Origin: Streptomyces griseoviridis
Lineage (GTDB): Bacteria; Actinomycetota; Actinomycetes; Streptomycetales; Streptomycetaceae
Assembly (NCBI RefSeq): GCF_005222485.1
Contig: NZ_CP029078.1
Location: 8,867,501-8,931,500 of the forward strand
DNA: 64,000 nt
Direction: 5' to 3'
Notes under the pieces: generated by a model
The model's database searches: none
Told to the model about the DNA's origin: nothing
What the model saw: the letters and a program-made list of their open reading frames with translations, nothing else
Shown here: in pieces, positions 9,292 to 17,289 of the stretch
Layout: each line of letters begins with the position of its first letter
How positions within the stretch are numbered: position 1 is the first letter of the stretch
Made by a program: the position numbers and the translations under genes

Positions 9292-10158
9292 ATGAACCGC
9301 GGATCACCGCTCGGTGAGTTCCTGAGAGTCCGCCGCGCGCAGCTCAGCCCTGACGACGTCGGCCTGCCCCGCTACGGGGAACGGCGCCGCGTACCCGGCC
9401 TGCGCCGGGAGGAGTTGGCGATGCTCGCCGGGGTCAGCGCCGGCTACTACACCCGCCTCGAACAGGGCCAGTCCCTCAACGCCTCGTCCGAGGTCCTGGA
9501 CGCCATCGCGACCGCCATGCGGCTGACCGCACCCGAACGCGACCATCTGCACGTCCTGTCGACGGCGGCGATCCACCGCCGCCCGGCGGCGACACCGCCC
9601 GACGAGGACGTCTCCGCCGACCTGCGCACCCTGCTGGCGGCGATGAGCGACGTACCCGCCCTCGTCCTGGGCCGCCGCAACGACGTCCTCGCCTGGAACC
9701 GCGCGGGACACGCCCTGCTCGCCGGACACCTCGCGTTCGCGTCGCCCGACGCGCCCGACACCCGGCCCAACATGTCCCGCCTGGTCTTCCTCGACGCCCA
9801 CACCCGCGACCTCTACCGCGACTGGCCCGCCAAGGCCCGAGCCGTGGTCGGCAACCTCCGCGTCATGACGGCCCACCGGCCCGACGACGCCTGCCTGGCC
9901 GCCCTCGTCGGCGAACTGGCGATCCACAGCCCGGAGTTCGCCCGCCTGTGGGCCGAACACACCGTCGGCCCGTGCCAACGGGACGTCTACGACGTGACCC
10001 ATCCGGTCGTCGGGAACCTGACCATCACCCAGCAGACCTTCCCCGTCCCGCCCCGGATGCACCACTCCCTGGTGACGGTCACCGCGGAACCGGGATCACC
10101 CTCGGCCGCGGCCCTGACGATGCTGCGCCAGGCCCGCGGGTTCGGGCGGGGTCAGTAG
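9292..10158 (+). CDS. XRE family regulator with MmyB-type C-terminal domain
   Basis: The 288-residue protein has an N-terminal XRE helix-turn-helix (about 37-75; LRREELAMLAGVS, YYTRLEQGQSLNAS) and an MmyB-type ligand domain (LGRRNDVLAWNRAGHALLAG). It is divergent from the SMP-30/MBL operon and probably represses it. Its stop TAG at 10156-10158 overlaps the convergent GH43 gene stop at 10152-10154, so the two convergent genes share 7 bases with no room for separate terminators. Confidence 0.93.
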   Translation: MNRGSPLGEFLRVRRAQLSPDDVGLPRYGERRRVPGLRREELAMLAGVSAGYYTRLEQGQSLNASSEVLDAIATAMRLTAPERDHLHVLSTAAIHRRPAATPPDEDVSADLRTLLAAMSDVPALVLGRRNDVLAWNRAGHALLAGHLAFASPDAPDTRPNMSRLVFLDAHTRDLYRDWPAKARAVVGNLRVMTAHRPDDACLAALVGELAIHSPEFARLWAEHTVGPCQRDVYDVTHPVVGNLTITQQTFPVPPRMHHSLVTVTAEPGSPSAAALTMLRQARGFGRGQ

Positions 10159-11171
10159 GCGACGGGCCAACCACTGCTCCAGTCAAGGAGGTTGATGCCC
10201 AGCTTCGGGGTGCCGTTGTCCTGGCCGTCGTAGTAGTGGTAGACGATCAGGTCGCCGTCGGAGTCGGCCATGACGGACTGCCCGCCGGGCCCGATGTACC
10301 GGCCGTGCGATTCCAGGACGGGCGTGCCGCCGTTGTTGGTCAGGGCGACCCCGCTCTTGTCGTAGTACGGCCCGGTGACGCTGGTGGCCCGGCCGACCTT
10401 GACCTTGTAGGTGGAGCTGGTGCCGGCGCAGCAGGTGTCGTACGAGGCGAACAGGTAGTAGTAGGCGCCCCGTTTGACGACGTAGGGCGCCTCGACCGCC
10501 TTGGTGCCGGTCGGGCGGGACGCGATCGAGTAGCGCGTCGTGTTCGACGCGAGCTGCTTGCCGGTCGACGGGTCGATCTGGATCATCTTGAGGCCCGTCC
10601 ACCAACTCCCGAACGACAGCCACCACTTGCCGTCGCCGTCCACGAAGAGGTTCGGATCGATGGCGTTGTAGTCGCTGGAAGTGGTCGACGTGTAGACCGT
10701 CCCGTAGTCGCTCCAGGAGCCCGGCAGTCCGGTCGCCGAACCCGCGAGGCCGATGGCCGACTTGTTCGAGCCGAAGGTCGAGACGGCGTAGTACAGCAGG
10801 TACTTGCCGCCGTGGTACGAGATGTCGGGAGCCCACGCCTCGGTCGCGTACCCCGACCACCAGCTCGGTTTCGTGCCGAAGGCGTCGGCGCCCGCGCTGA
10901 AGGCGATCCGGTCGGTGGACGTCCTGTACCCGAGGCCGCCGCCGGTGGCGTACAGCAGGTACTGGCCGGACGAGGTGCGGATCATGGTGGGGTCGTGGAC
11001 GACCGTCGAGCCGGTGACGGTACCGGGGTTGGGGTACGCGGAGGCGGTGCCGGGGACGAGGGCGAGCAGCAGCGCCGCGGGGAGCGCGAGGAGCGCGGTC
11101 CTGCGACGCACGGCGCTCCCGGCGGTGCTGCGGAACATCCTGCCGAGGGTCCTGCTGGAGGTGCGGCTCAC
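10152..11171 (-). CDS. Secreted GH43 arabinan endo-1,5-alpha-L-arabinosidase
   Basis: This 339-residue five-bladed propeller glycosidase has the three GH43 acids: base Asp60 (VVHDPTMI), Asp172 (NAIDPNLF) and acid Glu228 (AVEAPYVV). A signal peptide ends near ASA45; the basic N terminus includes VRRRTALLAL, which could be a Tat signal, but this is uncertain. It should cut arabinan outside the cell. The GTG at 11171 has AGGAGGA about 7 bases upstream. A strong promoter-like element at 11253-11281 resembles the one before the sugar-binding protein at 23745, suggesting common sugar control. Confidence 0.93.
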   Translation of the reverse strand: MSRTSSRTLGRMFRSTAGSAVRRRTALLALPAALLLALVPGTASAYPNPGTVTGSTVVHDPTMIRTSSGQYLLYATGGGLGYRTSTDRIAFSAGADAFGTKPSWWSGYATEAWAPDISYHGGKYLLYYAVSTFGSNKSAIGLAGSATGLPGSWSDYGTVYTSTTSSDYNAIDPNLFVDGDGKWWLSFGSWWTGLKMIQIDPSTGKQLASNTTRYSIASRPTGTKAVEAPYVVKRGAYYYLFASYDTCCAGTSSTYKVKVGRATSVTGPYYDKSGVALTNNGGTPVLESHGRYIGPGGQSVMADSDGDLIVYHYYDGQDNGTPKLGINLLDWSSGWPVAY

Positions 11172-11252
11172 GCGGATCCTCCTACGGGTGGGGGGGAGTC
11201 GAGAACGACCTGACGTCCGAAACCACGGACAGCGGTCCGGTCTTCGACCGGG

Positions 11253-11281
11253 AACGTAGAATCGAACCCCGTGCGCGTCAA
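11253..11281 (-). promoter_or_regulatory. Promoter upstream of GH43 gene
   Basis: On the minus strand, TTGACG (11276-11281) and TACGTT (11253-11258) are spaced by exactly 17 bases, about 82 bases before the GH43 start. Spacer and flanks closely match the element at 23883-23911 (shared GATTCTACG and TTGACGCG). Confidence 0.7.
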
Positions 11282-11342
11282 CGGTTGCGGCGGCTCCTCG
11301 TGTCCCGGCGGCCACCGAAACTTTTTCGACAGCTGGCCCCCG

Positions 11343-11413
11343 ACATCCGGCCTCCGGTCCTCGACATCCGGTCCCTGGTCCTCGTCATCCGGTCCCCGGT
11401 TCTCAACATCCGG
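11343..11413. repeat. 21-bp tandem repeat, about 3.4 copies
   Basis: Three consecutive 21-base units beginning ACATCCGG or TCATCCGG and a partial fourth lie between the GH43 promoter and the EamA gene stop. The units differ at a few positions. The reverse strand reads as a 7-residue repeat (RGPDVEN-like), but no credible gene covers it. Role unknown. Confidence 0.75.
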
Positions 11414-11468
11414 TCCCCGACCGCCGGTCCCCAGCCCCCGATCGCGGGCCCTCGGCCCCAGACCGCCG

Positions 11469-12491
11469 TCAGCGCGTGGCCCGTTGCGCTCCGGAGCCCT
11501 CGGACCGCGGAGGGGCGGTCTCCCAGGGGTCCGGCAGGCCCGCGCCCTCCTCCCGGCCCGCACTCCTTTCCGGGTACGCGCCGCCTTCCCGCTGCGCGCC
11601 CCTTCCCCGGTACGCGTCGCCGGCGCTTCGCGCCCCGCGTCGCACGACCACGACGGCCACCAGGCCCAGCGCGAGCCCCACGCCCGTCCGCACCCCGAAG
11701 TGCTCGTCGAACATGAGGGCGCCCCACACCGCGGTGACCGGCGCCATCAGGAACATCAGCGTGTTGACCTCCGTGACCCCGGAGCGTCGCATGATGAGCC
11801 AGTACAGCCCGTAGCCCCCGAACGTCGGCAGCACCACGAGCCAGACGGTCGCCAGCCAGAACGACGTCCGGGCGGGCGGGATCGCCGACCCGGTCGCCAG
11901 CGCCAGGGCCGAGAACAGGACCGCGCTGGTCGCGCAGTGGATGGTCAGCGCCGCCCGGGGCGCGACCGGTGCGCGCGAGCGCCCCTCCAGGAAGGTGGCG
12001 GCCACCAGCGTCGCCATGCCGAGAAGGGGCACGAGGTAGGCCCACCAGGCGGCGTCCGCGCCGGGGGCGGCGGCGTCGGCCAGGGTCACCGTGGCGACTC
12101 CGGCGAGACCGAGGCCGAGCCCGAGGAGCTGCCCGCGCGTCACGTACTGCCCGAGCAGGGGACCGGCGAGCGCCCCCGCCACCAGCGGCTGGATCCCGTC
12201 GATCAGGGCGGTGGTGCCGCTGGAGACGCCCAGTTGGATGGCGTAGTAGACGCTGAGCAGATAGCCGCTCTGGGAGAGCGCCCCGATGGCGATCTGCCGT
12301 CCGACGTCCCGGCGGTCGAGCCCGCTCCACACCGTGCGCGAGACCGCCGCGACGGCGAGCAGGATCACGGCGAGCGGCACGAAACGCCACATCAGCAGGG
12401 TGCTCGTGTCCGCCGAGCCGGTGCCGAACTTGGCTCCGATGAAGCCGGAGCTCCAGCACAGCACGAAGGCCGCCGACAGCAGGCTGTTCAT
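11469..12491 (-). CDS. EamA/DMT-superfamily transporter
   Basis: This 340-residue protein has ten predicted membrane helices in two EamA repeats, starting LLSAAFVLCWSSGFIGAKFG, the usual opening of RhaT/YedA-like metabolite exporters. A second repeat contains MFLMAPVTAVWGALMFDEHFG. The C-terminal 60 residues are a charged, Gly/Arg/Glu-rich tail not needed for the fold, rich in low-complexity sequence. It is divergent from a TetR regulator and has a matching operator just before its start, so it is probably induced when the regulator binds the exported compound. The substrate is unknown. Confidence 0.92.
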   Translation of the reverse strand: MNSLLSAAFVLCWSSGFIGAKFGTGSADTSTLLMWRFVPLAVILLAVAAVSRTVWSGLDRRDVGRQIAIGALSQSGYLLSVYYAIQLGVSSGTTALIDGIQPLVAGALAGPLLGQYVTRGQLLGLGLGLAGVATVTLADAAAPGADAAWWAYLVPLLGMATLVAATFLEGRSRAPVAPRAALTIHCATSAVLFSALALATGSAIPPARTSFWLATVWLVVLPTFGGYGLYWLIMRRSGVTEVNTLMFLMAPVTAVWGALMFDEHFGVRTGVGLALGLVAVVVVRRGARSAGDAYRGRGAQREGGAYPERSAGREEGAGLPDPWETAPPRSEGSGAQRATR

Positions 12492-12507
12492 GGGAATCCC
12501 TTCCGAC

Positions 12508-12557
12508 TAGACAGATCGGTTTACTCGCCTCGGGTGCCCACTATACAAGTCGGTATA
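12508..12557. promoter_or_regulatory. Two 16-bp TetR operators
   Basis: Two similar imperfect palindromes, TAGACAGATCGGTTTA (12508-12523) and TATACAAGTCGGTATA (12542-12557), follow the pattern TAnACnnnnCGGTnTA, with starts 34 bases apart. One overlaps the transporter upstream region and the other sits 8 bases before the regulator start, fitting repression of both directions. Confidence 0.75.
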
Positions 12558-12565
12558 CTCGTGCC

Positions 12566-13183
12566 ATGGAGACCGCGACGAAGCCGCACCGCGTGCGGAT
12601 GACACCGGCAGCCGTGCGGGTGCTGGAAGCCGCCGAGCGACTCTTCTACGACCGCGGGATCCACGCCGTCGGGGTGGATCTCATCGCGGCCGAGGCCGGG
12701 GTGACGAAGAAGACGCTGTACGACCGGTTCGGTTCCAAGGAGCAGATCGTCGTCGAGTACCTGGCGGGCCGTGACGAGCGCTGGCGCGGGGTCCTCGACG
12801 GCCGTCTCGACGCGGCGGGCGACCGGGCGGCGGCCCGGATCCTGGCCGTGTTCGAGGCCTCGCGCGCCTGGTCGGAGCGGTACGGCGCGAAGGGATGCAG
12901 CATGGTCAACGCGCACGCGGAGATCAGCGACCCGGACCACCCGGCGTACCAGGTCATCGCCGGACAGAAGCAGTGGATGCTCGACCTCTTCACCGGCCTC
13001 GCCCGCGAGACGGGCGCCCGGGACCCGGACCGGCTCGGGCGCACCCTGATGCTCCTGCACGAGGGGGCGCTCGTCGCCCACGGCATGGGTGTCTTCCCCG
13101 ACCCGTTCGGCGCCGCCGCCGACCAGGCGGGCGCCCTGCTGGAGGCGGAGAGTCCGGCGGCGGGGGAGGGGCCGGGGCGATAG
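12566..13183 (+). CDS. TetR/AcrR family regulator
   Basis: This 205-residue regulator has an N-terminal helix-turn-helix (about 15-60: AERLFYDRGIHAVGVDLIAA, TKKTLYDRFGSKEQI) and a TetR C-terminal domain with KGCSMVNAHAEISDP, typical of the YcdC/TetR_C_33-like group that often controls efflux pumps. It is divergent from the EamA transporter and the intergenic region carries two copies of one 16-bp operator. The start ATG at 12566 leaves only a few bases after the proximal operator, so autorepression is likely. Confidence 0.94.
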   Translation: METATKPHRVRMTPAAVRVLEAAERLFYDRGIHAVGVDLIAAEAGVTKKTLYDRFGSKEQIVVEYLAGRDERWRGVLDGRLDAAGDRAAARILAVFEASRAWSERYGAKGCSMVNAHAEISDPDHPAYQVIAGQKQWMLDLFTGLARETGARDPDRLGRTLMLLHEGALVAHGMGVFPDPFGAAADQAGALLEAESPAAGEGPGR

Positions 13184-13210
13184 CCGGCGGTCCGTCTCGA
13201 CGTCCGAGGC

Positions 13211-13330
13211 GGAACGTCACCGGCGACGGCGTGACGTCATCGGTGGCGACGGGACGTCATCGGCGACGATGGGACGTCATCGGCGACCGCGGGATGTCCA
13301 CGCCGACGGCGGGACGTCATCGGCGACCGC
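13211..13330. repeat. 20-bp tandem repeat array, six units
   Basis: Six contiguous units of exactly 20 bases, each built on GGGACGTCATCGGCGACgnn, run from 13211 to 13330, with a degenerate seventh after it. Most units hold the palindrome GACGTC. The period is not a multiple of three and lies in the 300-bp gap between the TetR gene and the DUF4177 gene. No gene explains it. Confidence 0.85.
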
Positions 13331-13483
13331 GGCGAGACGCCATCGGCGGCCACGGCGTGGGCAGGCCCGCCCGATCGAAGCCGGTACCCGGCCCGCGCTC
13401 GACCCCGTCACCGAACGGATGATTGTCTTGCCCTGGCCACTTCCATTCCCACCCGGCTCGGCCGGCAGGAGGACCCGCACCTC

Positions 13484-13699
13484 ATGAGCAGCGCCCACAT
13501 CTACGAGTACAAGGTCGTCACGTTCCGGGAGTCGCTGATCGGCGACGCCCTGGACAGCGACAAACTGGAGAAGATCCTCAACAAGCACGCCGAGGACGGC
13601 TGGGCGCTGAAGGCCATCACGGCCGCCGACGTCAAGGGCCGCATAGGCCCTGGAGCCGTGGAGGGACTGCTCCTGACCTTCGAGCGCCCGCGCGGCTGA
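13484..13699 (+). CDS. DUF4177 domain-containing protein
   Basis: This 71-residue protein is a complete DUF4177 domain: YEYKVVTFRESL opens the first strand, then LEKILNKHAEDGWALKAIT forms the conserved helix and GW motif, and LLLTFERP ends it. The function of the family is unknown; members are small, soluble and common in actinobacteria. It is followed 28 bases later by a strong hairpin terminator, so it is the last gene of its transcript and probably a single-gene unit. The upstream region holds the 20-bp repeat array. Confidence 0.88.
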   Translation: MSSAHIYEYKVVTFRESLIGDALDSDKLEKILNKHAEDGWALKAITAADVKGRIGPGAVEGLLLTFERPRG

Positions 13700-13726
13700 C
13701 GGTCCCCACGCTCCCCGAGACAGACC

Positions 13727-13762
13727 GGACGGCCCCTGCCCCGCGCGGGACAGGGGCCGTCC
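13727..13762 (+). terminator. Strong hairpin terminator after DUF4177 gene
   Basis: Perfect 12-base arms GGACGGCCCCTG (13727-13738) and CAGGGGCCGTCC (13751-13762) enclose a 12-base loop whose inner CCCGCGCGGG is also self-complementary. As usual in Streptomyces there is no U tract. It may also act for the convergent HAD gene. Confidence 0.85.
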
Positions 13763-13817
13763 GCGGTCCGGTGACCGACCGGCGGTGCACGCCCCGCTCG
13801 CCCAGGGCGAGTTCAGC

Positions 13818-14525
13818 TCACTCCCCGCCCGACTCCCCGTCTGTGTCTATGAGATGCGTCAGCTCCTCCACGACTCCCGCGTTCGCGTGGGCCAGGGCGG
13901 ACGCCTCGGTGGGGCCGCCGGTGTAGCCGACGACCCGCATCGAGGCGGCGAGTGCCGCGTCCACGCCCGCCGGGCTGTCCTCCACGACCAGGCAGTGGCG
14001 CGGTAGATGGCCCAGGACGCGGGCCGCGTACAGGAACAGGTCGGGCGCCGGCTTCCCCGCGTGCACGTCGTCGGCGCTGAACACCCGCTCCCCGAAACGG
14101 CTTTGGAGCCCGGTGAGCGACAGCGAGTGCGCGATGCGTTCGTGGCTCCCGCTGGAGGCGACGCAGTACGGCACGCCCCTGGCGTCGAGGTGGTCCAGCA
14201 GTTCCGTCACCCCCGGCATCGTGCGCGGACGCGCGGCGAACGCGTCGCGGACCCGGGCCCGGTACCTGATCAGCCACTCGGGGCCGACCGGCACCGTCGC
14301 ATGGCCGCGTATCTCGTCGTAGAGGTAGGTCTCGGGACGGCCGAGGAACCGGCGGCGGACCTCGTCGGCGGTCAGTGGCCAGCCGGCCTCGGTGGCCATG
14401 GCCGCCACGATCTCGGGGCCGATGCGTTCGGTGTCCACCAGGACGCCGTCGCAGTCGAAGATGACGAGCCGGACGTCGTGCGGCAGGGCCTGCGCGCGCG
14501 GGTTCAAACGGGGACCTCGCTTCAT
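13818..14525 (-). CDS. HAD-superfamily phosphatase (CbbY/beta-phosphoglucomutase-like)
   Basis: All four HAD motifs are present: the nucleophile motif FDCDGVLVDTE, motif II VASSGS, Lys of motif III GKPAPDLF and motif IV VVEDSPAG, with an alpha-helical cap between motifs I and II. This is the CbbY/Gph/beta-PGM subgroup of sugar-phosphate phosphatases or mutases. It lies 88 bases after the HPr gene in the same direction, probably at the end of the tkt-HPr unit, so a pentose- or polyol-phosphate substrate is reasonable. Start choice is weak: ATG at 14525 has no ribosome site, whereas TTG at 14507 follows GCGAGG. Confidence 0.88.
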   Translation of the reverse strand: MKRGPRLNPRAQALPHDVRLVIFDCDGVLVDTERIGPEIVAAMATEAGWPLTADEVRRRFLGRPETYLYDEIRGHATVPVGPEWLIRYRARVRDAFAARPRTMPGVTELLDHLDARGVPYCVASSGSHERIAHSLSLTGLQSRFGERVFSADDVHAGKPAPDLFLYAARVLGHLPRHCLVVEDSPAGVDAALAASMRVVGYTGGPTEASALAHANAGVVEELTHLIDTDGESGGE

Positions 14526-14612
14526 GAGGAGAGGGGGCGGACCGCGCCGTCGCCGGCCGTGCACCGCGTACGACGGTGAACGACCGGCAGCGGACGTAGA
14601 TCTGACGTGCCG

Positions 14613-14879
14613 TCAGGCTTCCTGGTCGTGGGTGAGGAGCCCGGCCAGCGCGTCCAGCGCCGCGTCGGCGCCGTCACCCTCGGCGGCCAGGGTCACCGTG
14701 TCGCCGTGTGCCGCTCCCAGCGCGAGCACCGACAGGAGGCTGCGGGCCGACACCGGGGTCCTGCCGTCCCGGGAGATGGTCACCGGCACCGGCTGTTCGG
14801 CGGCGGCTCGGGCGAACGCGGTGGCGGGACGGGCGTGCAGCCCGCTGTGCAGACCGATGGTGACAAGGCGTTCAGGCAT
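14613..14879 (-). CDS. HPr-family phosphocarrier protein
   Basis: This 88-residue PTS phosphocarrier has His15 in GLHARPAT, the site phosphorylated by enzyme I, and a seryl site (Ser47 in ARSLLSVLALG) where HPr kinase would act in Firmicutes. It should pass phosphate to the EIIA encoded at 18059. It lies 63 bases after the transketolase gene in the same direction. Streptomyces normally have a housekeeping HPr elsewhere, so a second, operon-linked copy implies a dedicated phosphate relay for this sugar. Confidence 0.94.
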   Translation of the reverse strand: MPERLVTIGLHSGLHARPATAFARAAAEQPVPVTISRDGRTPVSARSLLSVLALGAAHGDTVTLAAEGDGADAALDALAGLLTHDQEA

Positions 14880-14942
14880 GCTGAGTCTCCTTCACTGGAG
14901 GGGAGTCGGGCACTCTGGAGGGGAATCGGGGGCGTGCGGGTC

Positions 14943-17042
14943 TCAGGAGCGGGTGGCCGCGAGCGAGGCGACGGCCGCCTCGACCACCGCCTCCACGGTG
15001 ATCCCGACCGCTTCCATGGCGTCGTCCGGGGGCGCGGAGGTGCCGAAGTCGTCGACGGTCACCGTGCGGCCGTGCGCGCCGAGCAGGCCGTGCCAGCCGA
15101 AGGAGGTGCCCGCCTCGACGACCACGCGGGCCGGTACGGACGGCGGGACGACGAAGTCCCGGTAGGCGGCCTCCTGTTCGGCGAACCAGTCGAGGCAGGG
15201 CACCGACACGACCCGGGCGCGGACGTCCCGTCCGGCGAGCAGGTCCCGTGCCGCGAGGGCCACCGCCACCTCGCTCCCCGACGCCAACAGGACGACATCG
15301 ACGGTTTCCTGAGTGTCCGTCACCGAATAGGCGCCGCGCGCCACTCCGGCGCGGACGGTCTCCGCGGGGATGGGCAGCACGGGCAGCCCCTGCCGGGCGA
15401 GGGCGAGACCGACCGGGCCCCGGCTGTCGAGCGCCGCGAGCCACGCGGCGGTGGTCTCGTTGGCGTCGGCCGGGCGGACGACGGCGAGTCCCGGCATGGC
15501 CCGCAGCGACGCGAGGTGCTCCACCGGCTGGTGGGTGGGGCCGTCGGCGCCGAGCGCCACGGAGTCGTGACTCCAGACGTGGACGACCGGCAGCTTCATG
15601 AGGGCCGCCAGGCGGAGCGAGGGGCGCTGGTAGTCGCTGAAGACCAGGAACGTCCCGGCGAAGGGCGTGTCGTAGCCGACCAGGGCGATGCCGTTGAGGG
15701 CGCCGGCCATCGCGTGCTCCCGCACCCCCCAGTGGATGTTGCGGCCTCGCAGTCCGCTGCCGTCGTTCTCGTCGGCGGGCAGGAAGGACCCGCCGGACGT
15801 GATGGTGGTCCTGTTGCTGTCCCCGAGGTCGGCGGAGCCTCCCCACAGCCGGGGCAGGGCGTCGGCCAGCGCCTGGATGACCTTCCCCGAGGCGTCGCGC
15901 GGAGCGACGCTGTCGCCCGGCGCGAAGGCGGGCAGGGCGGCGGCGACGGCGGCCGGGTCCGGCGCGGCGACGGCCAGGGCGCGGGCCCGCGCCGCCCGCG
16001 GGTGCTCGGCCGCCCACCGGGCCAGCTCGGCGTCCCAGTCGGCGTGCAGCCGCGCACCGCGCGCGAGGGCGCCGCGGGTGTGTTCGAGCACCTCGTCGGG
16101 AACGGTGAACGTCCCCTCCACGCCCAGCAGTTCCTTGACCGCGGCGGCCTCGGACGCTCCGAGCGGAGCACCGTGGGAGGCCGCCGTGTTGACGGCGTTC
16201 GGGGCCGGGAAGGCTATCTGCGACTTCAGTGCGATGAAGCTGGGGCGGCCGGTCTCGGCGCGCGCCGCGCCGAGCGCGAGGTCGAGGGCGCCTGCGTCCA
16301 CGTCGCCGTCGGCGCCGAGACCCACGGTCTGCGTGAACCAGCCCTGCGCGCGGAACCTGGCGGCCGTGTCCTCCTGGGTGCTCAGCCCGGTGTCGCCCTC
16401 GATCTGAATGCTGTTGTCGTCCCAGATCACGACCAGGTTGTCCAGGCGGTGCCGGCCGGCCAGCGCGCCCGCCTCGTAGGAGAGCCCTTCCTGGAGGTCG
16501 CCGTCGGAGCACAGCACCCACACCGTGCGGCCCGCCGGACCCAGCGGGGAGGTGTCGGCGCCCGCCAGGCGGCCCTCGTCGCGCTTGAGCGCCATCGCCA
16601 TGCCCACGGCGGTGGCGACCCCCTGGCCCAGCGGCCCCGTGGTCGTCTCGACGCCCGCCGTGTGCCGGTACTCGGGGTGCCCGGGGGTCAGCGAACCGAG
16701 CCGGCGGAAGCGGCGCAGATCGTCCAACTCGAGCCCGTAGCCCGTCAGATAGAGCTGCGTGTACTGAAGGATGCTGGCGTGCCCGCAGGAGAGGACGAAC
16801 CGGTCCCTGCCCTCCCAGTCGGGGTCCGCCGGGTCGTGCCGCACATGGCGCTGGAACAGCAGATGGGCCACGGGTGCCAGGGCGAGCGCCGTACCGGGGT
16901 GTCCCGATCCCGCGGCCTCGACCGCGTCCACCGCGAGCGCCCGAGCCGTGGCGACGGCCCGGACGTCGGCGGCGCCGAACACCTCTCCCGATCCTGGGGA
17001 GGTCTCGGCGGGCCGGGTCGGCTGAGCTGCTGGGAAGGTCAC
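14943..17042 (-). CDS. tkt: Transketolase
   Basis: This full-length 699-residue, thiamine-diphosphate enzyme has GSGHPGTAL near residue 46, the ThDP-binding GDGDLQEG near 160-180, a central pyrimidine-binding domain (VREHAMAGALNGIAL) and the C-terminal domain. It transfers two-carbon units between ketose and aldose phosphates in the pentose phosphate pathway. The GTG at 17042 has GAGGAG upstream. It is the first gene of a unit with HPr and a HAD phosphatase and is divergent from the GntR/PTS genes, suggesting it channels pentose-phosphate intermediates from the imported sugar. It is probably not the housekeeping copy. Confidence 0.95.
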   Translation of the reverse strand: MTFPAAQPTRPAETSPGSGEVFGAADVRAVATARALAVDAVEAAGSGHPGTALALAPVAHLLFQRHVRHDPADPDWEGRDRFVLSCGHASILQYTQLYLTGYGLELDDLRRFRRLGSLTPGHPEYRHTAGVETTTGPLGQGVATAVGMAMALKRDEGRLAGADTSPLGPAGRTVWVLCSDGDLQEGLSYEAGALAGRHRLDNLVVIWDDNSIQIEGDTGLSTQEDTAARFRAQGWFTQTVGLGADGDVDAGALDLALGAARAETGRPSFIALKSQIAFPAPNAVNTAASHGAPLGASEAAAVKELLGVEGTFTVPDEVLEHTRGALARGARLHADWDAELARWAAEHPRAARARALAVAAPDPAAVAAALPAFAPGDSVAPRDASGKVIQALADALPRLWGGSADLGDSNRTTITSGGSFLPADENDGSGLRGRNIHWGVREHAMAGALNGIALVGYDTPFAGTFLVFSDYQRPSLRLAALMKLPVVHVWSHDSVALGADGPTHQPVEHLASLRAMPGLAVVRPADANETTAAWLAALDSRGPVGLALARQGLPVLPIPAETVRAGVARGAYSVTDTQETVDVVLLASGSEVAVALAARDLLAGRDVRARVVSVPCLDWFAEQEAAYRDFVVPPSVPARVVVEAGTSFGWHGLLGAHGRTVTVDDFGTSAPPDDAMEAVGITVEAVVEAAVASLAATRS

Positions 17043-17066
17043 AAAGACTCCTCAAGAGAGCATGAC

Positions 17067-17251
17067 GTCATGATGACTTCCGGAAACGTAACCCACCCCT
17101 CCACCGAGACGCCAGGGGCTCCCTGTTGATCCGATGTGCCAGGCCAGAGCCGTGCGGGCAGCCTTGGCGGGGGTCATGAGGCACCTATGCACAGCGAGAT
17201 TTCGTTTAGGTGTCGACTATTGACGCTTCGAATGTCCTGTAGTCATCATGA
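17067..17251. promoter_or_regulatory. Paired GntR operator candidates in tkt/gntR intergenic region
   Basis: The 10-mer TCATGATGAC occurs at 17068-17077 on the plus strand and again, inverted, at 17242-17251. The first sits about 25 bases before the transketolase start and overlaps the palindrome CATGACGTCATG; the second sits about 40 bases before the regulator start in CATCATGATG. Both flank the divergent promoters. Confidence 0.6.
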
Positions 17252-17289
17252 TGTCTCGATGACGCACGTACCCGACAAGGAGGTCGCGG

